DNA of 7,945 nt, taken from contig JAHCKJ010000088.1 of assembly GCA_026125835.1 (NCBI GenBank), positions 1-7,945 of the forward strand, given 5' to 3'. The position numbers and the translations under genes were made by a program. The notes beneath the pieces were generated by a model that worked only from the letters and a program-made list of their open reading frames with translations, was not told the DNA's origin and made no database searches. Shown here piece by piece: positions 1 to 5,860 of this stretch. The DNA comes from Sphingopyxis sp. Its GTDB lineage: Bacteria; Pseudomonadota; Alphaproteobacteria; Sphingomonadales; Sphingomonadaceae. Each line of letters opens with the position of its first letter. Position 1 is the stretch's first letter.

Positions 1-130
1 GAAGCCGGGCAAAGGCGCTGGTCGGAAGCGGCGCGAAGACCGGCGGCGGCGACGCGGGTTTGATTTCCTCGGCCGAGGCGGGTGCAAAGTTAAAAATAGC
101 AAGCAAAAGCAATGCAGAAATCAGACGCAC
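1..130 (-). CDS. Secreted protein of unknown function, N-terminal fragment (runs off the left edge)
   Basis: The minus strand opens with a GTG codon at 130-128 and stays open to the window edge, giving 43 codons. A strong Shine-Dalgarno match, GAGGGGAG (plus-strand 138-145), lies 7 bases upstream of the GTG. The translation begins with a classic Sec signal peptide: Met-Arg, a hydrophobic core (LISALLLLAIFNFAPA) and a probable signal-peptidase I site after ASA at about residue 20, before E-E-I-K. The visible mature part is Pro/Ala-rich (PASPPPVFAPLP) and shows no catalytic motif, so the family cannot be named. It is transcribed divergently from the nupC-type gene, with a 164-base spacer. Seen directly: RBS, start, signal peptide. 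Inferred: export to the periplasm or beyond. The GTG start and the edge truncation make this gene easy to miss. Confidence 0.72.
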   Translation of the reverse strand, partial: MRLISALLLLAIFNFAPASAEEIKPASPPPVFAPLPTSAFARL

Positions 131-294
131 CCGAAATCTCCCCTCGACGGGCAAGCCGTTGGTTAGGGGCAAATTTTGGATACGCCAAGAGGCTGAAGCG
201 TGCCACGCGGCCACGCCGCATCGCCTTCCGCTTGCCCCGCCGCCAAAGCCCGCTAGACAGGGCGCAACAATGGGTGCGGGGGACGCAATAGAAT
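131..294. promoter_or_regulatory. Divergent intergenic region between the left-edge secreted gene and the NupC-type gene
   Basis: This 164-base spacer separates two genes transcribed away from each other, so it must carry both promoters. No strong sigma-70 match is visible. For the rightward gene the best candidate is TTGCCC (232-237), a 16-base spacer and TAGACA (254-259), which matches the consensus only at 4/6 and 3/6. For the leftward gene a TTGGCG (minus strand) sits near 180-186 with no convincing -10 box. No operator palindrome was found. The region is slightly more AT-rich around 165-182 than the flanking coding DNA. The role is inferred from gene orientation. Confidence 0.4.
138..145 (-). 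promoter_or_regulatory. Ribosome binding site of the left-edge secreted gene
   Basis: On the minus strand this reads GAGGGGAG, 7 bases before the GTG at 130-128. It is the main reason for accepting a non-ATG start there, together with the signal peptide that follows. Confidence 0.65.
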
Positions 295-1638
295 ATGGAA
301 CGCCTGATTGGTCTGGTCGGCATCGTCGCGCTGCTCGCGATTGCCGTGCTGTTTTCGTCGAACCGCCGCTGGATCCGCCTGCGCGTCGTCATTCCCGCCT
401 TTCTGCTGCAAGCCGGTTTTGCATTGCTGGTGATCGGCACCCCTTGGGGGCGCGCGATCATCCAGGCGATGTCGAATGCCGTGTCGAACCTGCTCGGCTA
501 TGCCAAGGCGGGGACCGATTTCATCTTTGGCCCGCTCGCCTCGCCCGAAATCGGCGCCAACAGCTTTGCGATCGCCGCGCTGCCCGTGATCGTCTTTTTC
601 GCCTCGCTGATCTCGATCCTCTATTATCTCGGCATCATGCAGCTGATCATCAAATGGGTCGGCGGCGCGATCCAGAAAATCACCGGCATCACCAAGGTCG
701 AAAGCCTGGGGTCGGCGGCGAACATCTTTGTCGGCCAGTCGGAATCGCCGCTCGTCATCCGCCCCTATCTCGCGGGCCTGACCCCGCCGCAGCTATTCAC
801 GATCATGACCGTCGGCATGGCCGGGGTCGCGGGCACGATCCTTGGCGCCTATGCCAGCATGATCGGCGAACAATTGCTGCCCTATCTGCTCGCCGCCAGC
901 TTCATGTCGGCGCCGGGCGGCATTTTGATGGCCAAGATCATGATGCCCGACGATCCCAAGGATCTGGGCGTCGAACCCGTCATCATGCCCGAGGCCAGTC
1001 ATGACGAGGAAAAGCCCGCCAATATCATCATGGCGGCGGCGCAGGGCGCCCAGACCGGCGTCAAGCTGGCGGTCGCGGTCGGCGCGATGGTGCTCGCCTT
1101 TGTCGCGCTCGTCGCGCTCGCCAACGGGCTACTCGCGGGGGTCGGCGGCTGGTTCGGCTATCCCGACCTGTCGTTCCAGGCGATCATCGGCGCGATCTTT
1201 CGCCCGGTGATGTGGCTGATGGGCGTGCCGTGGGACGAAAGCGCCGTCGTCGGCGGCCTGTTCGGCAGCAAGGTCGTGCTCAACGAATTTGTGGCCTTCA
1301 TCGATCTCGGCAAGGTTCAGGGCGACATGTCGATGACCGCGGTTGCGATCGCCACCTTCGCGCTGTGCGGTTTTGCCAATTTCAGTTCGATCGCGATCCA
1401 GATGGCGGTCACCGGCGGCCTTGCCCCCAACCAGCGCCCGATGATCGCCAAGCTGGGGCTGAAAGCCCTTCTCGCGGGCAGCCTGTCGAACCTGATGTCG
1501 GCGGCGCTCGCCGGGCTGATGCTGGGTATCGCGCCGCCGGTGGGGGCCGCGCCCGCTACACACACGGTCGCGCCCGCTGTCGAAGCCCCTGCGGCGACCC
1601 CCGATCCGGCAACGGCGGCACCCGCCGAGCCGCGCTGA
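295..1638 (+). CDS. nupC: NupC-family concentrative nucleoside transporter
   Basis: The 447-residue product is a polytopic inner-membrane protein of the concentrative nucleoside transporter (CNT/NupC) family, which imports nucleosides by sodium or proton symport. Visible family signatures are GQSESP at residues 147-152 (the first re-entrant hairpin, canonically GQTESP, here Thr to Ser), N-E-F-V-A-F at 330-335 and GFANFSSIAIQM at 359-370; the polar residues of these motifs line the nucleoside and cation site in known structures. Hydrophobic helices run along the whole length, with a polar stretch near 218-242 (PDDPKDLG to HDEEK). The last 34 residues form a Pro/Ala-rich tail not typical of the core fold. 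The ATG at 295 follows a purine-rich GGGGGAC about 10 bases upstream; an ATG at 270 is out of frame. It appears monocistronic. Whether it takes pyrimidine or purine nucleosides, and the coupling ion, cannot be read from the sequence. Confidence 0.93.
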   Translation: MERLIGLVGIVALLAIAVLFSSNRRWIRLRVVIPAFLLQAGFALLVIGTPWGRAIIQAMSNAVSNLLGYAKAGTDFIFGPLASPEIGANSFAIAALPVIVFFASLISILYYLGIMQLIIKWVGGAIQKITGITKVESLGSAANIFVGQSESPLVIRPYLAGLTPPQLFTIMTVGMAGVAGTILGAYASMIGEQLLPYLLAASFMSAPGGILMAKIMMPDDPKDLGVEPVIMPEASHDEEKPANIIMAAAQGAQTGVKLAVAVGAMVLAFVALVALANGLLAGVGGWFGYPDLSFQAIIGAIFRPVMWLMGVPWDESAVVGGLFGSKVVLNEFVAFIDLGKVQGDMSMTAVAIATFALCGFANFSSIAIQMAVTGGLAPNQRPMIAKLGLKALLAGSLSNLMSAALAGLMLGIAPPVGAAPATHTVAPAVEAPAATPDPATAAPAEPR

Positions 1639-1689
1639 CCAGGGTCCGCAGCCGCATGGGATAATTTGCAAGCCGGTGCCGGTTAGCGT

Positions 1690-1725
1690 AAACCCGACCC
1701 GGATAACGAATCCCGGGTCGCGTTT
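1690..1725 (+). other. Stem-loop between the nupC gene and the crystallin-like gene (terminator or 5' UTR hairpin)
   Basis: CGACCCGG (1695-1702) pairs perfectly with CCGGGTCG (1713-1720) around a 10-base loop. After one C-C mismatch the stem extends by four A/T-rich pairs (AAAC 1690-1693 with GTTT 1722-1725). It lies 51 bases after the nupC stop and 6 bases before the Shine-Dalgarno of the next gene. There is no U-run beyond the GTTT, so it is a poor match to a classical intrinsic terminator. It could instead end nupC transcription weakly, protect an mRNA end or modulate translation of the next gene. Confidence 0.5.
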
Positions 1726-1731
1726 GCCAAC

Positions 1732-1738
1732 AGGGAGG
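1732..1738 (+). promoter_or_regulatory. Ribosome binding site of the crystallin-like gene
   Basis: AGGGAGG lies 6 bases before the ATG at 1745. It decides the start against an upstream in-frame start at 1676, which would add 23 residues, run through the stem-loop at 1690-1725 and bury the signal peptide. Confidence 0.75.
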
Positions 1739-1744
1739 TTTGCC

Positions 1745-2356
1745 ATGAAAACCATGTTTCGTTTGTCGGTCCTGGCCGCAGCAGCGGTGGCGATCGGCGG
1801 GGGACTCCTCGCCACGTCGAACGCGCAGCCTCCCGAAGACAAAATGTACCGCCCGCCCGAGGCGACGATTTATCGCGACGCCGCTTATCGCGGTCCCGCC
1901 GTGTTCATCGGCGAGGAAAAACCCGATCTGGGGCTTGCCTGGCCGGTCAATTCGATCCGCGTTGCGAGCGGCCGCTGGGAATTGTGCGAAAGGACGCGCT
2001 TTCGCGGCAATTGCCGTACGGTCGAACGCGACACACCGATGCTGAATAACGTGCTGCGCGGCCTGACGATCCAGTCAATCCGTCCGGTCGGAACGGGCGG
2101 CGGCTGGAACCCCAATCCGCCCGCCAACGGCCAGGTTGCGCGCGGCAATTTCGCCGAATTCCACACCCAGCCCGCGACCGGCAATTTCCGTGTTCCGGCC
2201 TGTTCCAGCGGTTCGGCGACTGCCGCCTGCGCGGCGCGCACCGCGGACAATTGGTGCCGCTCGATCGGCTGGAACGGATCGGCGCGCGAGCATATGGAAA
2301 CCATCGGCGGGCGCGTCTATCTGGCCGACGTGCTGTGCGTCCGGTCGGGCTATTGA
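1745..2356 (+). CDS. Secreted beta/gamma-crystallin-like protein with a C-terminal cysteine-containing domain
   Basis: The 203-residue product starts with a Sec signal peptide (MKTMFRLSVL, then an Ala/Gly-rich core), probably cut after SNA at residue 27. Residues about 40-115 look like a beta/gamma-crystallin unit with two Greek-key motifs: an ATIYRDAAYRG opening, then VNSIRVASGRWELCE and RFRGNCRTVE, which are typical of bacterial members. C81 and C90 in the second motif could form a disulfide. A Gly/Pro/Asn linker (about 116-130) leads to a separate C-terminal region (about 131-203) with C153, C162, C171 and C198 and a conserved-looking end, YLADVLC, for which I can give no function. Bacterial crystallin-like proteins are often calcium-binding and extracytoplasmic, but a clean (N/D)(N/D)xx(S/T)S site is not obvious, so calcium binding is doubtful. 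It is followed after 14 bases by the MliC-type lipoprotein gene, suggesting co-transcription and an envelope role. Confidence 0.8.
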   Translation: MKTMFRLSVLAAAAVAIGGGLLATSNAQPPEDKMYRPPEATIYRDAAYRGPAVFIGEEKPDLGLAWPVNSIRVASGRWELCERTRFRGNCRTVERDTPMLNNVLRGLTIQSIRPVGTGGGWNPNPPANGQVARGNFAEFHTQPATGNFRVPACSSGSATAACAARTADNWCRSIGWNGSAREHMETIGGRVYLADVLCVRSGY

Positions 2357-2365
2357 GGGAGGGAA
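2355..2365 (+). promoter_or_regulatory. Ribosome binding site of the MliC-type lipoprotein gene
   Basis: GAGGGAGGGAA begins within the stop codon of the upstream gene and ends 5 bases before the ATG at 2371. Its spacing favours 2371 over the in-frame ATG at 2380 (residue 4), and its overlap with the previous stop supports coupled translation. Confidence 0.65.
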
Positions 2366-2370
2366 TAGCC

Positions 2371-2691
2371 ATGGCACAAATGAAAACCATCGCGCTTGGC
2401 GGTTCGGTACTGCTGCTTACGGCCTGCGCGTCGGTGGGCGGCCCGGGGGTCAGCACCTATTATGAGTGCGACCGCGGAACCCGCCTGAAGGTCGATTTCG
2501 TCAAGAACGGGGCGCTGGTCGGCGTTAATGGCGACCGTGCGCAACTGATGCGCTCGGCCCCCGCCGCAAGCGGCGCGATTTACGAGAACCGCGCGGGCTG
2601 GCGACTGCATACCAAGGGGAACGAGGCGATGTGGAACACAGCGCTGCGCTCGTCGCCCGAAACCTGCCGCCAGGTGGTGGTGCCGCGCTAA
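2371..2691 (+). CDS. MliC-type lysozyme-inhibitor lipoprotein
   Basis: The 106-residue product has a lipoprotein signal with lipobox L-T-A-C at residues 16-19, so C19 should be lipidated. Residue 20 is Ala rather than Asp, which predicts sorting to the outer membrane. The mature part matches the MliC/PliC family of C-type lysozyme inhibitors: Y-Y-E-C-D near residues 30-34, a basic beta strand, then ASGAIYENRAG at 66-76 followed by LHTKGNEAMW at 79-88, corresponding to the family's SASGxRY and W/TKGxEA signatures that insert into the lysozyme active site. C33 and C99 may form the disulfide tying the small beta-barrel. Length is normal for the family. It is the second gene of a pair with the crystallin-like gene. 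Function as a lysozyme inhibitor is inferred from family motifs; substrate lysozyme type is not proven. Confidence 0.85.
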   Translation: MAQMKTIALGGSVLLLTACASVGGPGVSTYYECDRGTRLKVDFVKNGALVGVNGDRAQLMRSAPAASGAIYENRAGWRLHTKGNEAMWNTALRSSPETCRQVVVPR

Positions 2692-2700
2692 ACGCCGGGA
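2692..2700. other. Convergent gene junction of 9 bases
   Basis: The TAA of the lipoprotein gene (2689-2691) and the TGA of the epoxide hydrolase gene (minus strand, 2703-2701) are separated by only 9 bases. There is no room for an intrinsic terminator for either direction, and no hairpin with a U-run is seen just inside the coding ends. Transcripts from both sides probably run into each other. Confidence 0.7.
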
Positions 2701-3843
2701 TCAGAGTTCCATCTTGGCCAGCGCGGCGCGCACCTCGCTGACGAAGAGTTCGGGTTGTTCCCACGCGGCGAAATGGCCGCCGCGGGGCAGTTCGTGCCAA
2801 TGGACGATATTCTTGTACCGCCGTTCGGCCCAGCGCCGCGACAGCCGCATGATCTCGTTCGGGAACAGGCTGCACCCCGTCGGCACCGATATTTCGCCCG
2901 CCGCGAAGTTGCGGAAACTGTGCCAATAGAGCCGCGCCGACGAGGCCGCGCTCGCAGTCAGCCAATAGAGGCTGATCGTGTCGAGCATGGCATCCTTCGA
3001 CAGCGCCTTCTCCGGATGGCCGCCGGTCGACTGCCCGTCCGGCTGATGTCCGCAATCGGTCCAGCCGTGGAATTTTTCGGCGATCCACGCCATCTGCCCG
3101 ACGGGTGAGTCGGTCAGTGCATAACCGATCGTCTGCGGCCGGGTCGCCTGCTGGGTCGAATAGCCGCTGTCCTTCGCCTGATACCAGGCAAAGCGCGCGA
3201 GATAGAGTTTTTCGGCATCGGTCAAGTCGCTCATCAGGTCGGGCGGCGGCGCGCCGACGACCATATTGACGTGGATGCCGGCGCAATGATCGGCGTGGTG
3301 CATCCCGATCGCGCAGGTCACCGCGCTGCCCCAGTCGCCGCCCTGCGCGAAATAGCGGTCGTAACCGAGCGCAACCATCAGCGCGTCCCACGCCGCGCCG
3401 ATATGCTCGACGCTCCATTTGGCCTCGGTCGGCTTGCCCGAAAAACCATAGCCGGGCAGCGACGGGATCACGAGGTGATAGTCGGCCGACAGCGGTTCGA
3501 TGACATCGAGAAACTCGAGCGCCGACCCCGGCCAGCCGTGGGTCAGGATCAGGGGCCGCGCGGCGGGATTGGCCGAGCGGACATGCAGGAAGTGGATGTC
3601 GAGCCCGTCGATCGTCGCGAGATAATTGGGCAGCGCATTCAGCCGCGCTTCGACGCCGCGCCAATCATATTCGTCGCGCCAATAGGCCGCGAGTTCCTTC
3701 GCATAAGCGAGCGGGATGCCCTGATCCCAGTCGTCGACGGTTTCCTTTTCCGGCCAGCGCGTCCGCGCCAGCCGGTCTTTGAGATCGTCGAGCGCCGCTT
3801 GCGGCACGTCGATAGTGAAGGATCGGGGGGTACCGACTTGCAT
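2701..3843 (-). CDS. Epoxide hydrolase, alpha/beta-hydrolase fold with EHN domain (microsomal/juvenile-hormone type)
   Basis: The 380-residue product should hydrolyse epoxides to diols through a covalent aspartyl ester. An N-terminal EHN domain (about 5-112; FTIDVP, RLARTRWP, W..YDWR) precedes the alpha/beta-hydrolase core. Visible motifs: oxyanion-hole HGWPGS at 102-107, P-G-Y-G-F-S at 130-135, nucleophile elbow GGDWGS at 168-173 with D170, FPNE with E330 as charge-relay acid, and GGHFAAWE with H357. The E330-H357 gap of 27 equals that of mammalian microsomal epoxide hydrolase (E404-H431). Y228 and Y306 are candidate lid tyrosines. Start choice: ATG at 3843 has AGGAG (3852-3856) 8 bases upstream; the longer in-frame start at 3885 would overlap the methyltransferase gene by 28 bases and adds a non-family extension. 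It lies 14 bases after the methyltransferase stop, so co-transcription is likely. The natural substrate is unknown. Confidence 0.92.
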   Translation of the reverse strand: MQVGTPRSFTIDVPQAALDDLKDRLARTRWPEKETVDDWDQGIPLAYAKELAAYWRDEYDWRGVEARLNALPNYLATIDGLDIHFLHVRSANPAARPLILTHGWPGSALEFLDVIEPLSADYHLVIPSLPGYGFSGKPTEAKWSVEHIGAAWDALMVALGYDRYFAQGGDWGSAVTCAIGMHHADHCAGIHVNMVVGAPPPDLMSDLTDAEKLYLARFAWYQAKDSGYSTQQATRPQTIGYALTDSPVGQMAWIAEKFHGWTDCGHQPDGQSTGGHPEKALSKDAMLDTISLYWLTASAASSARLYWHSFRNFAAGEISVPTGCSLFPNEIMRLSRRWAERRYKNIVHWHELPRGGHFAAWEQPELFVSEVRAALAKMEL

Positions 3844-3851
3844 CCTCGGCG

Positions 3852-3856
3852 CTCCT
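3852..3856 (-). promoter_or_regulatory. Ribosome binding site of the epoxide hydrolase gene
   Basis: On the minus strand this reads AGGAG within AAAGGAGC, 8 bases before the ATG at 3843-3841. It supports the shorter start (380 residues) over the 394-residue version. Confidence 0.65.
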
Positions 3857-3857
3857 T

Positions 3858-4457
3858 TCAGCGGCGGGCGATCACCCGCACCCATGGACCCTGCACGCCA
3901 TCATAGCCACCGCCGAGTCCTCCGGTGATCTCAACCTCCTGCCAAGGTCCGGCACCCTCGTACAGCCGCCGCGCCTCATCTGCCGTCAGATAGTTGAAAT
4001 AGCGTCCGAACCGATCCCGCCCTTCGCGACCGCCGCCCTTGTACGTCGCCAAGTGCCAGCCGCCTTGGCGAATTGCGCGGTGAACCCGGCCCAATACCGA
4101 GACGAGATCGTCGCGCGGGACATGCAGCAGGCACGCTGATGCGAGAATCGCGTCATACGTGGCGTCGGCGTCCAGTTCGTCAAAACGCATAACCCTGACC
4201 GGTCGGCCAAGCCGGGCCGCCGCCTGCACCGCTATCTCTGCAACGCCGTCGGTCGCATCGACGTCAAAGCCGCGCGCAATCAGATATTGTGCGTCGATGC
4301 CCCCACCGCACCCCAGTTCCAACACCCGGGCGCCGGGATTCAATCGGTCCGCAAAATCGACAAGGTGGCGATTGATCCCGCCGGTGCCGCTCGCCGTATA
4401 AACCGGCGCCTCTTTTGCGTAGAACGCCAGTGTTTCGGGATCGAAGCCTTGGGTCAC
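3858..4457 (-). CDS. Class I SAM-dependent methyltransferase, substrate unknown
   Basis: The 199-residue product has a Rossmann-type methyltransferase core. Motif I is RVLELGCGGG at residues 44-53 (SAM-binding glycine loop), the acidic residue ending strand 2 is in DVDATDG (65-71, D70), and motif IV/post-I region reads YDAILASACLLHVPRDD (101-117), followed by a small-domain R-Q-G-G-W turn at 130-134. It resembles small cytosolic class I methyltransferases (Methyltransf_11/25 type). A TehB-like or small-molecule acceptor is possible but nothing fixes it. The start is GTG (4457-4455), 4 bases after the TGA of the preceding gene (4464-4462), with no good Shine-Dalgarno, so translation is probably coupled to the upstream gene. 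The residues after the GTG (TQGFDPETLAFYA) read like a normal family N-terminus. The epoxide hydrolase gene follows 14 bases downstream; a shared substrate is speculation. Confidence 0.88.
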   Translation of the reverse strand: MTQGFDPETLAFYAKEAPVYTASGTGGINRHLVDFADRLNPGARVLELGCGGGIDAQYLIARGFDVDATDGVAEIAVQAAARLGRPVRVMRFDELDADATYDAILASACLLHVPRDDLVSVLGRVHRAIRQGGWHLATYKGGGREGRDRFGRYFNYLTADEARRLYEGAGPWQEVEITGGLGGGYDGVQGPWVRVIARR

Positions 4458-4461
4458 CGAA

Positions 4462-4950
4462 TCAGGGCCGCGCGGGCGCCTTGCACCCGCGTTGCAGGCC
4501 GACGCCTTTCAGGAACCCGCGCCGCACCGTCCCGGCATAGACCGCCGCGGCGTAGCGTCGCCGTTCGGCGTTGGCGCCGGTGACCTCGCCGATCAGGCCG
4601 CGAAAGGGGATGAGCGATCCGGCCAGACTGCCCGCGACGCGGCCCGCGGTTTCTTCGCGCTTCTTTTCGCGGTCCTTGTCGACGATTTCGTTGACGTCGG
4701 GGCCAAGCACCTCGTTGAGTTCGGTCACTTCGCGAATGATCGCCGAACATTTGCCGAGCCCCGCCAGCGAATAGGGATCGGCCTGGACCGCGACCAGTTT
4801 GGCGGGGGCTTCCTTGCCGTCGAACGGTTCGGTGACCTGATTGGCGGTGTCTTTGAGCGTCGAATCTTCGGGCGCCCCCTGCTGGGCAAAAGCGGGCGCC
4901 GCGACGACCAGCGCGGCGACTGACAATCCTGCGAGAGTTTTCCTGTGCAT
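4462..4950 (-). CDS. Small secreted glycine-zipper protein of unknown function
   Basis: The 162-residue product is not one I recognise. It starts with a clear Sec signal peptide (MHRKTLAGLSVAALVVAAPA) and a probable cleavage after A-F-A at residue 22. The mature part has a highly charged helix (about 84-103: DVNEIVDKDREKKREE), then a glycine zipper G103-x3-G107-x3-G111 leading into SLIPFRGLIGEVTG, then a basic ERRRYAAAVYAGTVRRG stretch. Two cysteines, C68 and C156, could pair in the periplasm. The zipper suggests membrane association or self-assembly, an inference only. The ATG at 4950 has AAGGAGG (4957-4963) 6 bases upstream. It lies between the dehydrogenase gene (38-base gap) and the methyltransferase gene (4-base gap), so it sits inside a probable operon of soluble enzymes. 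Confidence 0.8.
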   Translation of the reverse strand: MHRKTLAGLSVAALVVAAPAFAQQGAPEDSTLKDTANQVTEPFDGKEAPAKLVAVQADPYSLAGLGKCSAIIREVTELNEVLGPDVNEIVDKDREKKREETAGRVAGSLAGSLIPFRGLIGEVTGANAERRRYAAAVYAGTVRRGFLKGVGLQRGCKAPARP

Positions 4951-4956
4951 GTCACG

Positions 4957-4963
4957 CCTCCTT
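4957..4963 (-). promoter_or_regulatory. Ribosome binding site of the glycine-zipper gene
   Basis: The minus strand reads AAGGAGG, a near-perfect Shine-Dalgarno, 6 bases before the ATG at 4950-4948. The hairpin at 4965-4980 ends one base before it. Confidence 0.7.
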
Positions 4964-4964
4964 G

Positions 4965-4980
4965 GCGGCCCCCTGACCGC
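4965..4980 (-). other. Short GC-rich hairpin between the dehydrogenase and glycine-zipper genes
   Basis: On the minus strand GCGGTC and GGCCGC pair (six pairs including one G-U) around an AGGG loop. It sits 8 bases after the dehydrogenase stop codon and directly abuts the Shine-Dalgarno of the next gene. There is no U-run, so it is not a classical terminator. It could stabilise the upstream message or affect access to the ribosome site. Confidence 0.35.
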
Positions 4981-4988
4981 ATAAGCTG

Positions 4989-5855
4989 CTAACGCGTCGG
5001 AACGGGTTCGGCTCCCGTCCAGTCGTAAAAGCCGCGCCCCGCCTTTTTGCCGACCCAGCCCGCCTCGACATATTGGACGAGCAGCGGCGCGGGGCGGAAT
5101 TTGGGATCGCCGGTGCCGCTGTGCAGCACGCGGATGATTTCAAGGCAGGTGTCGAGCCCGATGAAGTCGGCGAGCGTGATCGGCCCCATCGGATGGTTGA
5201 GGCCAAGGCGACAGCCGGTGTCGATGTCCCGCATCGTCGCAACGCCCTCGCCCAGCGCAAACACCGCTTCGTTGATCAGCGGCATCAGGACGCGGTTGAC
5301 GATGAAGCCGGGAGCGTCGTTGGCGTGGACGATTTCCTTGCCGAGCCCGCGGCCGAACGCCTCGACGGCTTGCAGCGTCGCGTCGCTGGTGGCGAGGCCG
5401 CGGATCAGCTCGATCAGCCCCATGACCGGCACCGGGTTGAAAAAATGCACCCCGATGAAGCGCGACGGGTCGGGCGATGCCTGCGCCAAGCGGGTGATCG
5501 GGATCGAGCTGGTGTTGCTGGCGAGGATGGCGGTCGCCGACAGATGCGCGCCCACGCTGGCAAAGATCGCGCGCTTGATCTCCTCGCGTTCGGTCGCCGC
5601 CTCGATGACCAGATCGGTGGGGGCGAAGGCGCCATGGTCGGCGACCGGGGTGATACGCGCGAGCAGCGCGTCGGCGTCGCCTTGCGTCATCTTGTCCTTG
5701 GAAACCAGGCGACCGAGCGCCTTGGCAATGCCCGCCTTGCCTGCTTCGGCGCGCGCCAGGTCGATGTCGGACAGCAGCACGTCATGCCCCGCCCCCGCCG
5801 ACACCTGCGCGATGCCCGCGCCCATTTGCCCTGCCCCGATGACGCCGACGATCAT
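4989..5855 (-). CDS. hbd: 3-hydroxybutyryl-CoA dehydrogenase (3-hydroxyacyl-CoA dehydrogenase family)
   Basis: The 288-residue cytosolic enzyme should interconvert (S)-3-hydroxyacyl-CoA and 3-oxoacyl-CoA with NAD(P). The N-terminal Rossmann domain carries GAGQMG (residues 7-12), and an acidic D30 ends strand 2, which favours NAD. Catalytic and substrate residues line up with the family spacing: S116 in SNTSS, H137 in GVHFFNP, E149 in GLIELI and N187 in PGFIVNR; human mitochondrial S137/H158/E170/N208 have identical separations. The C-terminal domain (about 182-288) includes GPITLADFIGLD and KAGRGFYDW. Length is normal for a stand-alone dehydrogenase. The ATG at 5855 has AGGGGAC (5861-5867) 5 bases upstream. 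The frame stays open upstream to about 6056, but that extension is a translation of the intergenic repeat and must be excluded. Chain-length preference and pathway (butyrate, PHB, phenylacetate or general beta-oxidation) are not evident here. Confidence 0.93.
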   Translation of the reverse strand: MIVGVIGAGQMGAGIAQVSAGAGHDVLLSDIDLARAEAGKAGIAKALGRLVSKDKMTQGDADALLARITPVADHGAFAPTDLVIEAATEREEIKRAIFASVGAHLSATAILASNTSSIPITRLAQASPDPSRFIGVHFFNPVPVMGLIELIRGLATSDATLQAVEAFGRGLGKEIVHANDAPGFIVNRVLMPLINEAVFALGEGVATMRDIDTGCRLGLNHPMGPITLADFIGLDTCLEIIRVLHSGTGDPKFRPAPLLVQYVEAGWVGKKAGRGFYDWTGAEPVPTR

Positions 5856-5860
5856 TTGCT

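Noticed and set aside
60..1004. A 314-codon plus-strand frame overlapping the start of the nucleoside transporter gene.
   Set aside because: It is in a different frame from the transporter, begins with TTG, is Arg/His-rich and lacks any family motif, while the transporter frame is fully recognisable.
1676..1744. Upstream in-frame start for the crystallin-like gene.
   Set aside because: It would precede the signal peptide with 23 polar residues, pass through the stem-loop, and ignore the strong ribosome site before the ATG at 1745.
2525..3664. A 379-codon minus-strand frame overlapping the epoxide hydrolase gene.
   Set aside because: It is an out-of-frame shadow of the hydrolase with Arg/Ala-rich composition and no motif, and it would run antisense through the lysozyme-inhibitor gene.
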